From: Herpetosiphonaceae bacterium
GTDB lineage: Bacteria > Chloroflexota > Chloroflexia > Chloroflexales > Kallotenuaceae
Assembly: GCA_036374795.1 (NCBI GenBank)
Contig: DASUTC010000358.1
Span: forward strand, 1-45,874
DNA length: 45,874 bases
Direction: 5' to 3'
Shown here piece by piece: positions 27,754-35,913 of this stretch. The position numbers and the translations under genes were made by a program. How positions within the stretch are numbered: position 1 is the first letter of the stretch; each line of letters opens with the position of its first letter. The notes under the pieces were generated by a model that saw only the letters and a program-made list of their open reading frames with translations, did no database searches and was not told where the DNA came from.

Positions 27754-27810
27754 CGCGACGCTTCCTTTGTTAGCTCACGTGTGTAGGATACACCATCTTT
27801 CAAGTCAGGC

Positions 27811-28380
27811 TTAGCCGGGCGTCCAGTTGGGGTTGGTCAGGCTGGTCAGAATGTGGTCCTGCCACGAACCATCGATCAGCAGATAGTCGCGGGCATAGCC
27901 CTCGACGACAAAGCCCAGCTTGCGCAGCAGCCTGCCGCTGCGCTGGTTGTGCGGCAGGTAGTTTGCCATGATCCGGTGCATGTGCAGCTCGTCGAAGACG
28001 TAGCGGATCGCCGTCTCCAGCGCCTCGGTCATGTAGCCCCGGCCCTGGTACGCCGCCGCGATGCTGTAGCCCAGGTAGCAGAACTGGCCTACGCCGCGCA
28101 TAAAGCCGTTGAAATTCGCGTCGCCGATCATCGTCTGCGGCGCGGCGCGATCGAAGATGCACAGGCGCAGCGAGCGATCGTTGTGGAAGTCGTCGTGATT
28201 TTGCGCGATCTGCTCCTGCCAGAATGCCTCGGTGAAGAAGCTGGCGGGGCGGATCGGGGAAAAGGGCGCGAGGCGCTGCTGGTTGGCGGTGAAGTAGGCC
28301 AGGATCGCGGGGATGTCGGCGCTAGTCGCCAGCCGCAGCACCATTCGCCTGGTTGTCAGAGCAGGCAGCTCTCTCGGCAT
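27811..28380 (-). CDS. GNAT-family N-acetyltransferase (RimJ-like)
   Basis: The 189-residue protein begins LTTRRMVLRLATSADIPAIL, the RimJ/RimL start, and has the acetyl-CoA loop AAAYQGRGYMTEAL, then HMHRIMANYLPHNQRSGRLLRKLGF, split by family convention into beta5 and the alpha4 region. The end EGYARDYLLIDGSWQDHI is typical too. Family members acetylate protein N-termini, antibiotics or small molecules; the substrate here is unknown. The ATG has AAGGA seven bases upstream. It is separate from zwf by 57 bases. Confidence 0.86.
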   Translation of the reverse strand: MPRELPALTTRRMVLRLATSADIPAILAYFTANQQRLAPFSPIRPASFFTEAFWQEQIAQNHDDFHNDRSLRLCIFDRAAPQTMIGDANFNGFMRGVGQFCYLGYSIAAAYQGRGYMTEALETAIRYVFDELHMHRIMANYLPHNQRSGRLLRKLGFVVEGYARDYLLIDGSWQDHILTSLTNPNWTPG

Positions 28381-28899
28381 CCGCTCGTCCTTGTGCTCGA
28401 TATGCGTGGCGATAGAAGTCGAATCAGCGCTTTCAGAACGTTCTCATTTGGTCATCATAAGGTTTTCATGTTATTGTATTACGCGAATGTGCTATAGTCC
28501 CAAATGCCACCATCATTAAACCAATTTATACCATAGAACGTACTTACTATGTCGAATTTTCGACGTTTGGGCGCTATCATTCATGTTAGCGTTATTTTTT
28601 TGTATCATTTATTGCTGCTGGATCCTTTGCCGGAACAATATCCCTGCGCTGGTGTTTTTCAAGAAGGTCAACGTCGCGACAATATAGCACAAACGTTATT
28701 CTTGATCTTAGGTTCTTCAAGAAACTCCACCGCGAATCACGGATCTACTCGATTGACGTCATGCGGCATGCATTGGCAGAACAATTCCGAAAGAAACATC
28801 GGATGTACCTCCCGACGGATAGTTATCATTAGCATGTTGTTTCGGATACTCTCAAAGTGCTCAGTTTCTCAAACTCAATATTTCTCCTTGGAGGTAAGT
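28381..28899 (+). promoter_or_regulatory. Low-GC gap with extended -10 promoter and long leader
   Basis: No separate gene is supported here. TGC-TATAGT (28490-28498) is an extended -10 box, with GTTATT as a poor -35. It gives a leader of about 395 bases before the peptidase ATG. The frame of the peptidase stays open upstream to an ATG at 28549, but that start has no ribosome site and the added residues look non-coding. Composition is clearly more AT-rich than the genes on the left. Confidence 0.45.
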
Positions 28900-29388
28900 A
28901 TGTCTCGAAGTATATCACGGCACTTGAACGCGATAGTTGCAACGTGGTGTTGGGCAGCAACGATACAACTCGTTGCGCGCTATTATGGGCAGGCCCTCGA
29001 TCACTCCCAATGCACAATTGTAGATAATGCATTTTGGGGATGGGGGTGCCCGAATGACCCCAATACAATTACTGAGATCCAACGGCAACTCCGCAACTAC
29101 TATGGAGTTACAAGCACGTACGTCGCAAGTACTGTGGCATTCGGCACTCTTAAACAAGGCATTGATTATAACCGGCTCGCTGTTCTTCGGTGGGGTTGGG
29201 ATAGTGGTGGTGGACATTTTGTGACCGTGCGCGGTTACTGGCAGGATACCAGCACTGCTGAACAGTATGTTTCCTACGTCGACCCATGGGATGGGAGTTA
29301 TCGCTCAGGAAGCTATGAGTGGATGAAGCGAGGAAATAGCTGGGGATGGCACACCTGGACTCATACTCTGTACTATGTTTACAGATAA
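28900..29388 (+). CDS. Papain-like (C39/C70-type) cysteine peptidase-fold protein
   Basis: The 162-residue protein has the motif WCWAATIQLVARYYG with nucleophile Cys17, as in papain-like families whose core reads NWCWAA. It then shows a conserved-looking QC (37-38), GGGHFVTVRGYW with His106, and YVDPWDGSY with Asp128, completing a Cys-His-Asp triad. The oxyanion Gln usually five to six residues before the Cys is not seen. There is no signal peptide. The ATG at 28900 is chosen for GGAGGT a few bases upstream. An exported protein follows 64 bases later in the same transcript, so they may act together. Activity and substrate are inferred from the fold only. Confidence 0.75.
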   Translation: MSRSISRHLNAIVATWCWAATIQLVARYYGQALDHSQCTIVDNAFWGWGCPNDPNTITEIQRQLRNYYGVTSTYVASTVAFGTLKQGIDYNRLAVLRWGWDSGGGHFVTVRGYWQDTSTAEQYVSYVDPWDGSYRSGSYEWMKRGNSWGWHTWTHTLYYVYR

Positions 29389-29452
29389 GTAGGCTCCAAC
29401 GATACAACAGAATGAGAAATCCTACCAACCACATCAGAAAGGAATACGCGGT

Positions 29453-30121
29453 ATGTCGAAGCGTACGATACTGCTCGTTGCAACACTTAGCGCACTGATC
29501 GCGCTCGGCACTTTGATCAGCTTGTATCCATCTCACTCGTTGGCTGCCTTAACAGTTGAGGAAGTGGCCCGCCAAGAATTACCCAGGATGCTCGACCGTA
29601 TTCGCTCTGACTATCAAGGCTATGGGTTTAGGGATGAGCAGGAACTAAACATTGCGACCCTTGGCCGTCCATATCAAGTGTACGGGCTTTCGCCCAACGC
29701 TGTACAGGCGTATCGCCCAGATCAGCCCGTGTCTGCTATTCTTTTCGAGGAACAGTGGTGGGAGTTTCCTGTTCTAATAGATGGTGAAGCAAGAGGCTTG
29801 CTCACGCTTGCCCAAATGAACGGGCAGTGGAAAGCTGTGGAGTTTGGTAGTCTACCTTTAAGTGTACGAATCACGCAGTTGCAGCAGAAGTTGGCACATA
29901 CTGATGTAAGGGTCAAGCTGGTCAAAGTTCCACACATTTACGGAACATTTGCATTGCTGGAACAGGGGCAGAACGAGCAGTTAGTTCATCTCGGAAGCTA
30001 TCCGGGAGTATTCAAAACTATTGACCGAGAAGAGTTGACTGCCTATGCGGCATCGAAGTTGATGCCTGAGATTCGAGAGGCTATTGCTCAGGTCAAGGCA
30101 GCGGAGAAGTCGAAACCGTAA
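29453..30121 (+). CDS. Exported protein of unknown function, paralogue of 30229-30924
   Basis: The 222-residue protein has a signal peptide (about 1-31, ending SLAAL). The mature part is not a family I recognise. Blocks GFRDEQELNIATLGRP, EEQWWEFPVLIDG, LPLSVRI, VRVKLVKVPHIYG and a final LMPEIREAI match in the same order the neighbouring lipoprotein at 30229-30924, so the two are diverged paralogues. It lies 64 bases after the cysteine peptidase gene with AAAGGAA before its ATG, and both end at one terminator. It could be a substrate, inhibitor or chaperone of that peptidase. Confidence 0.7.
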   Translation: MSKRTILLVATLSALIALGTLISLYPSHSLAALTVEEVARQELPRMLDRIRSDYQGYGFRDEQELNIATLGRPYQVYGLSPNAVQAYRPDQPVSAILFEEQWWEFPVLIDGEARGLLTLAQMNGQWKAVEFGSLPLSVRITQLQQKLAHTDVRVKLVKVPHIYGTFALLEQGQNEQLVHLGSYPGVFKTIDREELTAYAASKLMPEIREAIAQVKAAEKSKP

Positions 30122-30144
30122 GGATCGGTTCGCTTATCAATGTC

Positions 30145-30182
30145 AAAGAAATCCGCGCCATATCCACGGCGCGGGTTTCTTT
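30145..30182. terminator. Bidirectional terminator between convergent paralogues
   Basis: A 15-bp stem with one T-G pair (30145-30159 with 30168-30182, core CCGCGCC/GGCGCGG) is flanked by A-rich and T-rich arms (AAAGAAA/TTTCTTT), so it can end transcription on both strands. Confidence 0.85.
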
Positions 30183-30228
30183 TGCTAAACTCACGAAAAA
30201 GGGATACGATCGTAAGGAATCGCCACAC

Positions 30229-30924
30229 TTAGCAATGGTTGAACGGCCATCGTCCACAATGGTGAGTCAGGGCGCTGTTGATTGCTGGTAGCAACTGCTC
30301 TGGAACCATCGGCTGATACGCCTGGGCATCAAGGTCTGCAAAGTATCCTTGTGGGCTAAGATATGCTAGAAATTCCTCATTGCCTCGTTCAAATACTACA
30401 AAGTCAGTAAATAGTTGTGGAATCGTCAGGACCTTAACCGTCGTGGTTGGATCATCCCAATATGGGAGTAGTACGTTTGGATCATTTCGGAGTGGCAATG
30501 CACGATACCCAACAAGTGATGTCCCTGATACAAACGCCAGCCCTCGCAATTGTTTGCCGGCAAGGACGGGAACTACCCAATGCTCCTCCTGTCCGAGGAG
30601 ATCCGCAAAGCGCTGACCACGGCGGTAGCTGCGGAGTACTTCCACTGATGACTCATATCCTGGGGCTGGTCGCCCAAGCACCATAGAAGCTAATTCCCCT
30701 CTATCTTTGAAGCCATTTTGGGCAATGTTATTGAGAGTTTCGTCTTCTCGGAATAATTTCTCGCGCAGTGCTGGGAGAATATGGTGCGCCAACGTATTGG
30801 CATCTGGCGGTATCGGCGTAGGAGCGATAGTTATAGGAGCGTTTGATTTTCTGGGTGCCACCGATTGACCACAGGCCGTTAGAACGAGCACGAATGCAAT
30901 TGCGTGTATCAGGAGGTGCTTCAA
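30229..30924 (-). CDS. Lipoprotein of unknown function, paralogue of 29453-30121
   Basis: The 231-residue protein has a lipoprotein signal with lipobox LTAC (Cys18). A short Pro/Thr/Ile stretch follows. The rest parallels the protein at 29453-30121: ILPALREKLF, GFKDRGELASMVLGRP, EEHWVVPVLAGKQLRGL, ALPL, TTVKVLTIPQLFTDFVVFE and QLLPAINSAL. The pattern suggests a small beta-rich extracytoplasmic fold. The start is TTG at 30924 with GGGAG seven bases upstream. It faces its paralogue across a shared terminator. Unlike the paralogue it is anchored to the membrane. No peptidase gene is adjacent on its own strand. Confidence 0.7.
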   Translation of the reverse strand: MKHLLIHAIAFVLVLTACGQSVAPRKSNAPITIAPTPIPPDANTLAHHILPALREKLFREDETLNNIAQNGFKDRGELASMVLGRPAPGYESSVEVLRSYRRGQRFADLLGQEEHWVVPVLAGKQLRGLAFVSGTSLVGYRALPLRNDPNVLLPYWDDPTTTVKVLTIPQLFTDFVVFERGNEEFLAYLSPQGYFADLDAQAYQPMVPEQLLPAINSALTHHCGRWPFNHC

Positions 30925-31026
30925 AACGTTGCTCCCTTAATAACCCCCATGAGAAGATCTTCATGCGCCGACCTTGCAGCGGCCTCATTCAACGAAGATT
31001 AAGGTGCTGACACCCACACCAGCCGC

Positions 31027-32994
31027 CTACGGGCCGGTATAGGTGTCTTTGTAGATCACGAAGGTGCCGTTGCTGTACAGCACGTAAATGCGCTTGCCGT
31101 GACCGTTGACCGCCGGGCTGTAGAGCATGAAGCCGTTATCGAAGCGCTGGATCACGCCCGTAAACCCCACCTCCGGCGTTGTCGCCCAGCCGAGCGCCTG
31201 ACGGATCGCCGGATCTTTCTGCCACAGCCTGCCGAAGCCGCTCGACGGCGTGAGCAGCCCGTCGGGCGCGGGATCGGTCGGCTCCGGGTCGCTGGGATAC
31301 ACATCCAGCCGCCTGCGCCAGGTGCCGCTCACGCCGCCGTCGAAGATCCAGAACTGATCGCCCGCCTCGCGGTAATACATCTGGCCGCCCTGGAAGATCT
31401 GCTCGACGGAGTAGCCCGGCAGCTCCTCCTCAATCGGACAGCCGATCGCAGCGCGGACCTCGGCGTTGGTGCGCCACAGGTTGCCGAAACCACCCGTGAG
31501 CACGGCCTGACAGCGCGGCAGCGCAGGCGTTGCCGTGGGCTGTGGCGCTGGCGGCGGGGTTGGCTGTGGCGTTGGCCTGGCGGTCGGTCGTGACGCTGGC
31601 CTGGCGGTTGGTCGTGACGCTGGCCTGGCGGTCGGTCGTGACGCTGGCCTGGCGGTCGGTCGTGGCGTTGCCTGCGCCACGACGATCGGCGCGGTTGTTG
31701 TCTCCGTCGGCGCGGTGGTGCTCGTAGCGGTCGGCTGCGTGGTCGCGCTCGGCTGCGTGGTCGCGGTCGGCTTCGCCGTCGCGGTACGTGTCGGCGCTGC
31801 GGTGCGCGTCGGCGTCGCGGTTGGGGGAGCACTGGCCGCCTGAGCCGTCTGCGTGGTCGCGAGCAGCGCAACGCCTGCTGCGTCCGCCGACTGATTCATG
31901 AAGCGCGCGAGCACGCCGCCCGTGCCCACCACCAGCAGCAGCCCGATCGCCATGATCATCAGCATCCGTCTGGAGCGCCATCGGGATCGAGCGGACGGTG
32001 ATTCGGAGAGTTGCTCGGCTGCTGGCGGTGTGGTTGGTCTGGTCGCGGACGCAGGCGCAGGTACGATCGACGCCTTGAGCGCCTGCGTGGTCTGCCGGGT
32101 ATGCGCGTCGCGCCGGATCGATGCCGGTGGGAAGACCACGCCCACCTCGGTCTGATCGCTGAAGCTCTCGCTGAGCGCCTGGACGAACTCACTCGCCGTG
32201 TCGTAGCGCTCCTCCGGTCGCTTCGCCATCACTTTGGCGATAACCGCGTCAACGCCCGCCGAGAGCTGCGGCACGACTTCCGAGGGCGGTATCGGCTGAT
32301 CTTGCAGATGCGCCAGCAGCACGGTCTGCGCCGAGCCGTCGAAGGGTCGGCGGCCCGTCAACATGCGGTAGACCAGCGCGCCCAGCGAGTACAGATCGGC
32401 GCGGTGATCGAGCTTGCCGTTCGGCGCGAGACGCGGGTTGATCTGCTCCGGCGCGATGTAGTCGGGCGTGCCCACGATCACGCTCGACTCGGTCAGCGAG
32501 GGCGCGTCCAGCGACTTGGCGATGCCGAAGTCGGTCAGGATCGCGTTGCCACGACTGTCGAAGAGCACGTTGCCGGGCTTGATGTCGCGGTGGATAATGC
32601 CATGCTGGTGGGCCTCGTCCAACGCCAGGGCAATTTGCTGTGCCAGCGTCACCACCCGCTCGGCAGGCAGCCGCGGCTCGCGCTGGAGCACATCGGCCAG
32701 AGACGGCCCCGGCAAGAGCTTCATCGCCAGGTAGACGATGCCGTCGTCCTCGCCCACGTCGAAGATCGGCGCGATATGCGGATGATCGAGCTGCGCAGCG
32801 GTGATCGCCTCACGTCGGAAGCGTTCGACAATATCGGTGTCGGCCAGATACTGCGGGTACAGCATTTTGAGCGCGACATGCCGCTGCAAACGGGTATCGA
32901 GCGCGCGATACACCGCCGCCATGCCGCCGCGCCCAATCAAGGCTTCGATGCGGTAAGGTCCAAGTTGACGATCTATGAGGTCGTTGAGCCGCAT
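31027..32994 (-). CDS. Membrane Ser/Thr protein kinase with extracytoplasmic repeat domain
   Basis: The 655-residue protein has an N-terminal Hanks-type kinase: glycine loop GRGGMAAVY (21-29), Lys43 in VALKML, HRDIKPGNVLF, TDFGIAK and GTPDYIAPEQ. One membrane helix (about 340-362) leads to a Thr/Ala/Pro-rich linker containing RPTARPAS repeats. The outer C-terminal part has two related blocks, GGFGNLWRTNAEVRAAIGCP and SGFGRLWQKDPAIRQALGW, resembling LGFP-type repeats that may sense cell-wall glycans. The kinase would signal envelope state into the cell. It overlaps the preceding GT9 gene by 22 bases, suggesting one transcript. Confidence 0.92.
   Translation of the reverse strand: MRLNDLIDRQLGPYRIEALIGRGGMAAVYRALDTRLQRHVALKMLYPQYLADTDIVERFRREAITAAQLDHPHIAPIFDVGEDDGIVYLAMKLLPGPSLADVLQREPRLPAERVVTLAQQIALALDEAHQHGIIHRDIKPGNVLFDSRGNAILTDFGIAKSLDAPSLTESSVIVGTPDYIAPEQINPRLAPNGKLDHRADLYSLGALVYRMLTGRRPFDGSAQTVLLAHLQDQPIPPSEVVPQLSAGVDAVIAKVMAKRPEERYDTASEFVQALSESFSDQTEVGVVFPPASIRRDAHTRQTTQALKASIVPAPASATRPTTPPAAEQLSESPSARSRWRSRRMLMIMAIGLLLVVGTGGVLARFMNQSADAAGVALLATTQTAQAASAPPTATPTRTAAPTRTATAKPTATTQPSATTQPTATSTTAPTETTTAPIVVAQATPRPTARPASRPTARPASRPTARPASRPTARPTPQPTPPPAPQPTATPALPRCQAVLTGGFGNLWRTNAEVRAAIGCPIEEELPGYSVEQIFQGGQMYYREAGDQFWIFDGGVSGTWRRRLDVYPSDPEPTDPAPDGLLTPSSGFGRLWQKDPAIRQALGWATTPEVGFTGVIQRFDNGFMLYSPAVNGHGKRIYVLYSNGTFVIYKDTYTGP
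31574..31669. repeat. 24-bp tandem repeat (four copies) in the kinase linker
   Basis: Four near-identical 24-bp units starting GGCCTGGCGGT code on the minus strand for RPTARPAS repeats. They differ by only a few bases, so they are a recent expansion, and they keep the frame. Confidence 0.88.
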
Positions 32995-34163
32995 ACCTGT
33001 CCAATCAGGGATCGAAGGCGCTGACGCACAACCGCCAGCACCTGCTCCACGCTAATCCGTTGTAAACATGTTCGATCGGGACAGCCGTTGGGCGTGCCCA
33101 GGTGATGGTCGCGATAGATGCACGGGCTGCACGCAATCGCCGCTTTGAGCGCGCGATGCTCTCCCGCTTGTAGGATCTCGACGCCGTTGGCGAAGCTGCT
33201 CTGCGGCTGCCAGGACTTGCCGCCGTACGGCCCCCAGGCGCGCGGATCGGTCGGCCCGAAGATCGCGACCACCGACGTGCCCACGCTGCCCGCAAGATGA
33301 GTCAGGCCGCTGTCGTTGCCGACGAAGAGCGTGCAGCGCTTGAGCACCGCCGCCAGATCCTCCAGCCCTGTACGTCCGCCGAGATCGAGCACCGCTGGCG
33401 CGTGACGCATGCCGTTCAACATCCGCCGCCGCACGTCGGCCTCTTCCGCGCCGCCGACCAGCACGATGCTCGCGCCATCCTCGATCAGCGCGTCGGCTAG
33501 CTCTGCGAAGCGCTGCGGAGGCCAGCGCCGCGCCGGTGCGAACGCGCCCGACCCCGGATGCAGCGCGATCAATGGCTGCTCGGCTGTAGCCTCGCCAAGC
33601 AGCGCCGCAGCGCGGTCGGCGGCAGCCTGCGAAACGGCCAGCCGTGGCTGGGGCCGGTGCGCCGCGCCAAGCAGCCCAACCACCGATAGCCAGTACTCGG
33701 CCTGGTGCTGCGCCCCGAACCCCACATCAGCCACTCGATCGGTCAGAAAGAAGCCGCGCCCGTTATCCAGACCGTAGCGCCGTGGAGCGCCGGAGGCGGC
33801 AGCCAGCGCCGCGTATTTCAACGTGCCGAACCACGTCGTCAGGTGGTGTAAGAGCACACAGGCATCGAATCGTCCGCCGCGCAGCCGCCGCCAGAGTCGT
33901 ACGGCATAGCCTAGATTGGCAGGCCGGAGCAAGGCGCGGGGTGTGTTAAAGCGCTGCTTTTCAAACACGATCAGCGCGTCGTGGGGTTGACCGCGGAGGA
34001 TAGCCGCGCCGAGCGGCGTTGTCAGGACGCTGATACGAGCTGCGGGAAATGCCTGCCGTAGCGCATGCAGCGCGGGTATGATCAGTAACGCATCGCCAAG
34101 ATCGGCTAATGTGACGAGCAGGATACGATTTGGTGTTGCGTTGGATGTAGAAAGGCGATTCAT
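32973..34163 (-). CDS. GT9-family (heptosyltransferase-like) glycosyltransferase
   Basis: The protein (396 residues from 34163) has the GT9 double Rossmann fold. Marks are ILLVTLADLGDALLIIPALHALR at the N-terminus, LHPGSGAFAPARRWPPQRFAEL, IVLVGGAEE and FVGNDSGLTHLAGSVGT, then FGPTDPRAWGPYG. ADP-heptose:LPS transferases share these, but Chloroflexota lack LPS, so another sugar and a surface glycan acceptor are likely. The tail CSPCIYRDHHLGTPNGCPDRTC has paired cysteines seen in many family members. Neither the ATG at 34163 nor that at 34172 has a ribosome site; an extended -10 box ends 10 bases before the former, which suggests a nearly leaderless mRNA. Confidence 0.85.
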   Translation of the reverse strand: MNRLSTSNATPNRILLVTLADLGDALLIIPALHALRQAFPAARISVLTTPLGAAILRGQPHDALIVFEKQRFNTPRALLRPANLGYAVRLWRRLRGGRFDACVLLHHLTTWFGTLKYAALAAASGAPRRYGLDNGRGFFLTDRVADVGFGAQHQAEYWLSVVGLLGAAHRPQPRLAVSQAAADRAAALLGEATAEQPLIALHPGSGAFAPARRWPPQRFAELADALIEDGASIVLVGGAEEADVRRRMLNGMRHAPAVLDLGGRTGLEDLAAVLKRCTLFVGNDSGLTHLAGSVGTSVVAIFGPTDPRAWGPYGGKSWQPQSSFANGVEILQAGEHRALKAAIACSPCIYRDHHLGTPNGCPDRTCLQRISVEQVLAVVRQRLRSLIGQVCGSTTS

Positions 34164-34173
34164 GCGTAGCATA

Positions 34174-34182
34174 AGTATATCA
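34174..34182 (-). promoter_or_regulatory. Extended -10 element for the GT9 gene
   Basis: On the minus strand TGA-TATACT ends at 34174. Transcription would start near 34167, only a few bases before the ATG at 34163. Confidence 0.5.
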
Positions 34183-34279
34183 TGTCGCTGCGATTCATGG
34201 CTGTGTCCGGGCTGATGCATGCATGATTGCGGTTTGAAGAGCCAGAGTGTAGGTCGTAAACATATCATTGTTTAATATA

Positions 34280-34299
34280 TTCTAAACTATTTCTAAACT
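34280..34299. repeat. Two direct repeats one helical turn apart
   Basis: TTCTAAACT occurs at 34280-34288 and 34291-34299, an 11-bp period, in an AT-rich tract upstream of the GT9 promoter. This spacing suits a regulator binding one DNA face. Confidence 0.4.
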
Positions 34300-34329
34300 C
34301 CTCATGATGAGATTGCAGGAGAAGATGGG

Positions 34330-35448
34330 CTACGCGCTGTGCCCGGCATCCTCCAGCACCGCCAGCGTTTGCCGCGCGGTTCGCTCCCAGGTCCAATCCA
34401 CGGCATGGTGCAGCCCGCGCTCCCGCAGCTCGGCGCGGAGGTTGGCATCCTGCACCAGCCGCACGATCGCATCCCGCATCGATACCACATCGTAGGGATC
34501 GACCAGCAGCCCGGCATCACCGACGACCTCCGGCAGCGATGAGACATTGGAGGCGATCACCGGCGTGCCGCACGCCTGCGCCTCAAGCACGGTCATGCCA
34601 AAGCCTTCGTAGAGCGAAACCATCAGATAGGCCAGCGCGCCGCTCAGCAGCGCAGGGAGATCGGCGTCGTGGACGTAGCCGACAAAGCGGACCTGATCGG
34701 CGACGCCAAGATCATCGGCCCGTCGCTCGATCTGCTCGGTCATCCAGCCGCGCTTGCCCGCCAGCACCAGCAGCGGCATCTGCGCCGCGCCGAGCAGCGC
34801 GCGCGCCTGGGCGAACGCTTCGATCAGGCGGCTCACGTTTTTGCGCGGCTGGATCGTGCTCACGAAGAGCAGATACGGCTGCGCGATGCCATAGCGCTGC
34901 TGTACCTGATCGAGCAGCGCGCGGTCGGCGATGGGCTTGAAGCGGGCGTGAACGCCATGATAGATCACCGCGATCTTTTCGGCTGGCGTGCCGTAGAAGC
35001 GCTGAAGATCGCGCTTGGTCGCCTCCGAGATCGCGATAATCCGTGTGGCGCGGCGTGCGCTCAGGCGCGTGAATAGCCGATAGTAGATCCGCTGGACGCG
35101 GGTATGCGCTTCGGGATGATGGAGAAATCCAAGATCATGGATCGTGACGACCGAGCGCCTGGGCGGCACGATCGGCAGCGCGTGGGCCGGCACAAACAGC
35201 AGGTCGGGCGCATGCAGCAGCATCTCAAGCGATAAACGTCCGTGCGACCAGGCGCGGGGCAGCGGGATGGAACGGAGCACAAACGAGGGCGGCAGCGGCG
35301 GCACCACCTGCGGCAGGCCGTTGCAGTAGAGCAGGTAGCGGTTGTGCCGATCGACCTCGCCGAGCGCCTGCAACAATTCCCAGGTGTAATGCTCGGTGCC
35401 GGTCCGCGCGGACACGCCCAGGCGCGAGGCATCAACTCCAATCAACAT
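34330..35448 (-). CDS. GT4-family (GT-B) glycosyltransferase
   Basis: The 372-residue enzyme has [26 protein letters not shown] at the N-terminus (donor-independent Gly-rich loop), [24 protein letters not shown] and VIYHGV. The C-terminal GT4 signature follows: [39 protein letters not shown] and [23 protein letters not shown], with the EGFG...E motif that holds the nucleotide sugar. Relatives are mannosyl- or related transferases in polysaccharide synthesis. ATG 35448 has AAGGA seven bases upstream. It is followed at some distance by the GT9 gene on the same strand. Confidence 0.9.
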   Translation of the reverse strand: MLIGVDASRLGVSARTGTEHYTWELLQALGEVDRHNRYLLYCNGLPQVVPPLPPSFVLRSIPLPRAWSHGRLSLEMLLHAPDLLFVPAHALPIVPPRRSVVTIHDLGFLHHPEAHTRVQRIYYRLFTRLSARRATRIIAISEATKRDLQRFYGTPAEKIAVIYHGVHARFKPIADRALLDQVQQRYGIAQPYLLFVSTIQPRKNVSRLIEAFAQARALLGAAQMPLLVLAGKRGWMTEQIERRADDLGVADQVRFVGYVHDADLPALLSGALAYLMVSLYEGFGMTVLEAQACGTPVIASNVSSLPEVVGDAGLLVDPYDVVSMRDAIVRLVQDANLRAELRERGLHHAVDWTWERTARQTLAVLEDAGHSA

Positions 35449-35913
35449 GATCCAGTCCTTGTGATACGCCGATCGTTAAAAAAGGGTAATTAACCCTCTT
35501 TACAACTATTAACTTTGCTGTTAGTATAGAGACACTCCCAGTGGGATGAACTTGGGCAAACCAGGCCCAGGCACAGATGTCCGTCACCCGAATGGAAGGA
35601 GGTGGGTTTTTCTTACGCCTCTCTGTACTGCTGATGTACCGCTTCGTGTAACGTCTGCTTATCGTGCCAGAATCTTGTGACATTCATCCGTCTGCGGTCA
35701 ACGTAGCGGGACAAGATTCACCGCCGTCTAACGGCTCTACACACTCCCGGCACGAATCCTTGGATCGGTTGTTCGCGCTCCTCAGCGGGATCGCGATTAG
35801 CTTACCACACCTTTACTGAGAGGCGAGTCATCTCGGCCAAACCGAGCGTCCGCTGCATGTGTCGCAACGATCTGCGACATCTACTCCTACACTTAGGCTA
35901 AGGAGACAAGACT
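35449..35913 (+). promoter_or_regulatory. Gene-free 465-base gap: promoter and long structured leader of the subtilisin gene
   Basis: A candidate promoter is TTTACA (35499-35504), 17 bases, TAGTAT (35522-35527). The leader would be about 380 bases. It contains CTTGGGC/GCCCAGG (35551-35557 with 35565-35571) and a TCCC/GGGA mini-hairpin just before it. A near-palindromic AAAGGGTAATTAACCC tract (from about 35482) lies between the promoter and the divergent GT4 gene and could be an operator. No gene was found. GGGCAAACC at 35554 recalls a riboswitch core but the rest does not fit. Confidence 0.4.

Noticed and set aside
35554-35562. GGGCAAACC resembling the core of c-di-GMP-I riboswitches
   Set aside because: The second conserved block (GGACGCAAAGCC) and the receptor helix are missing.
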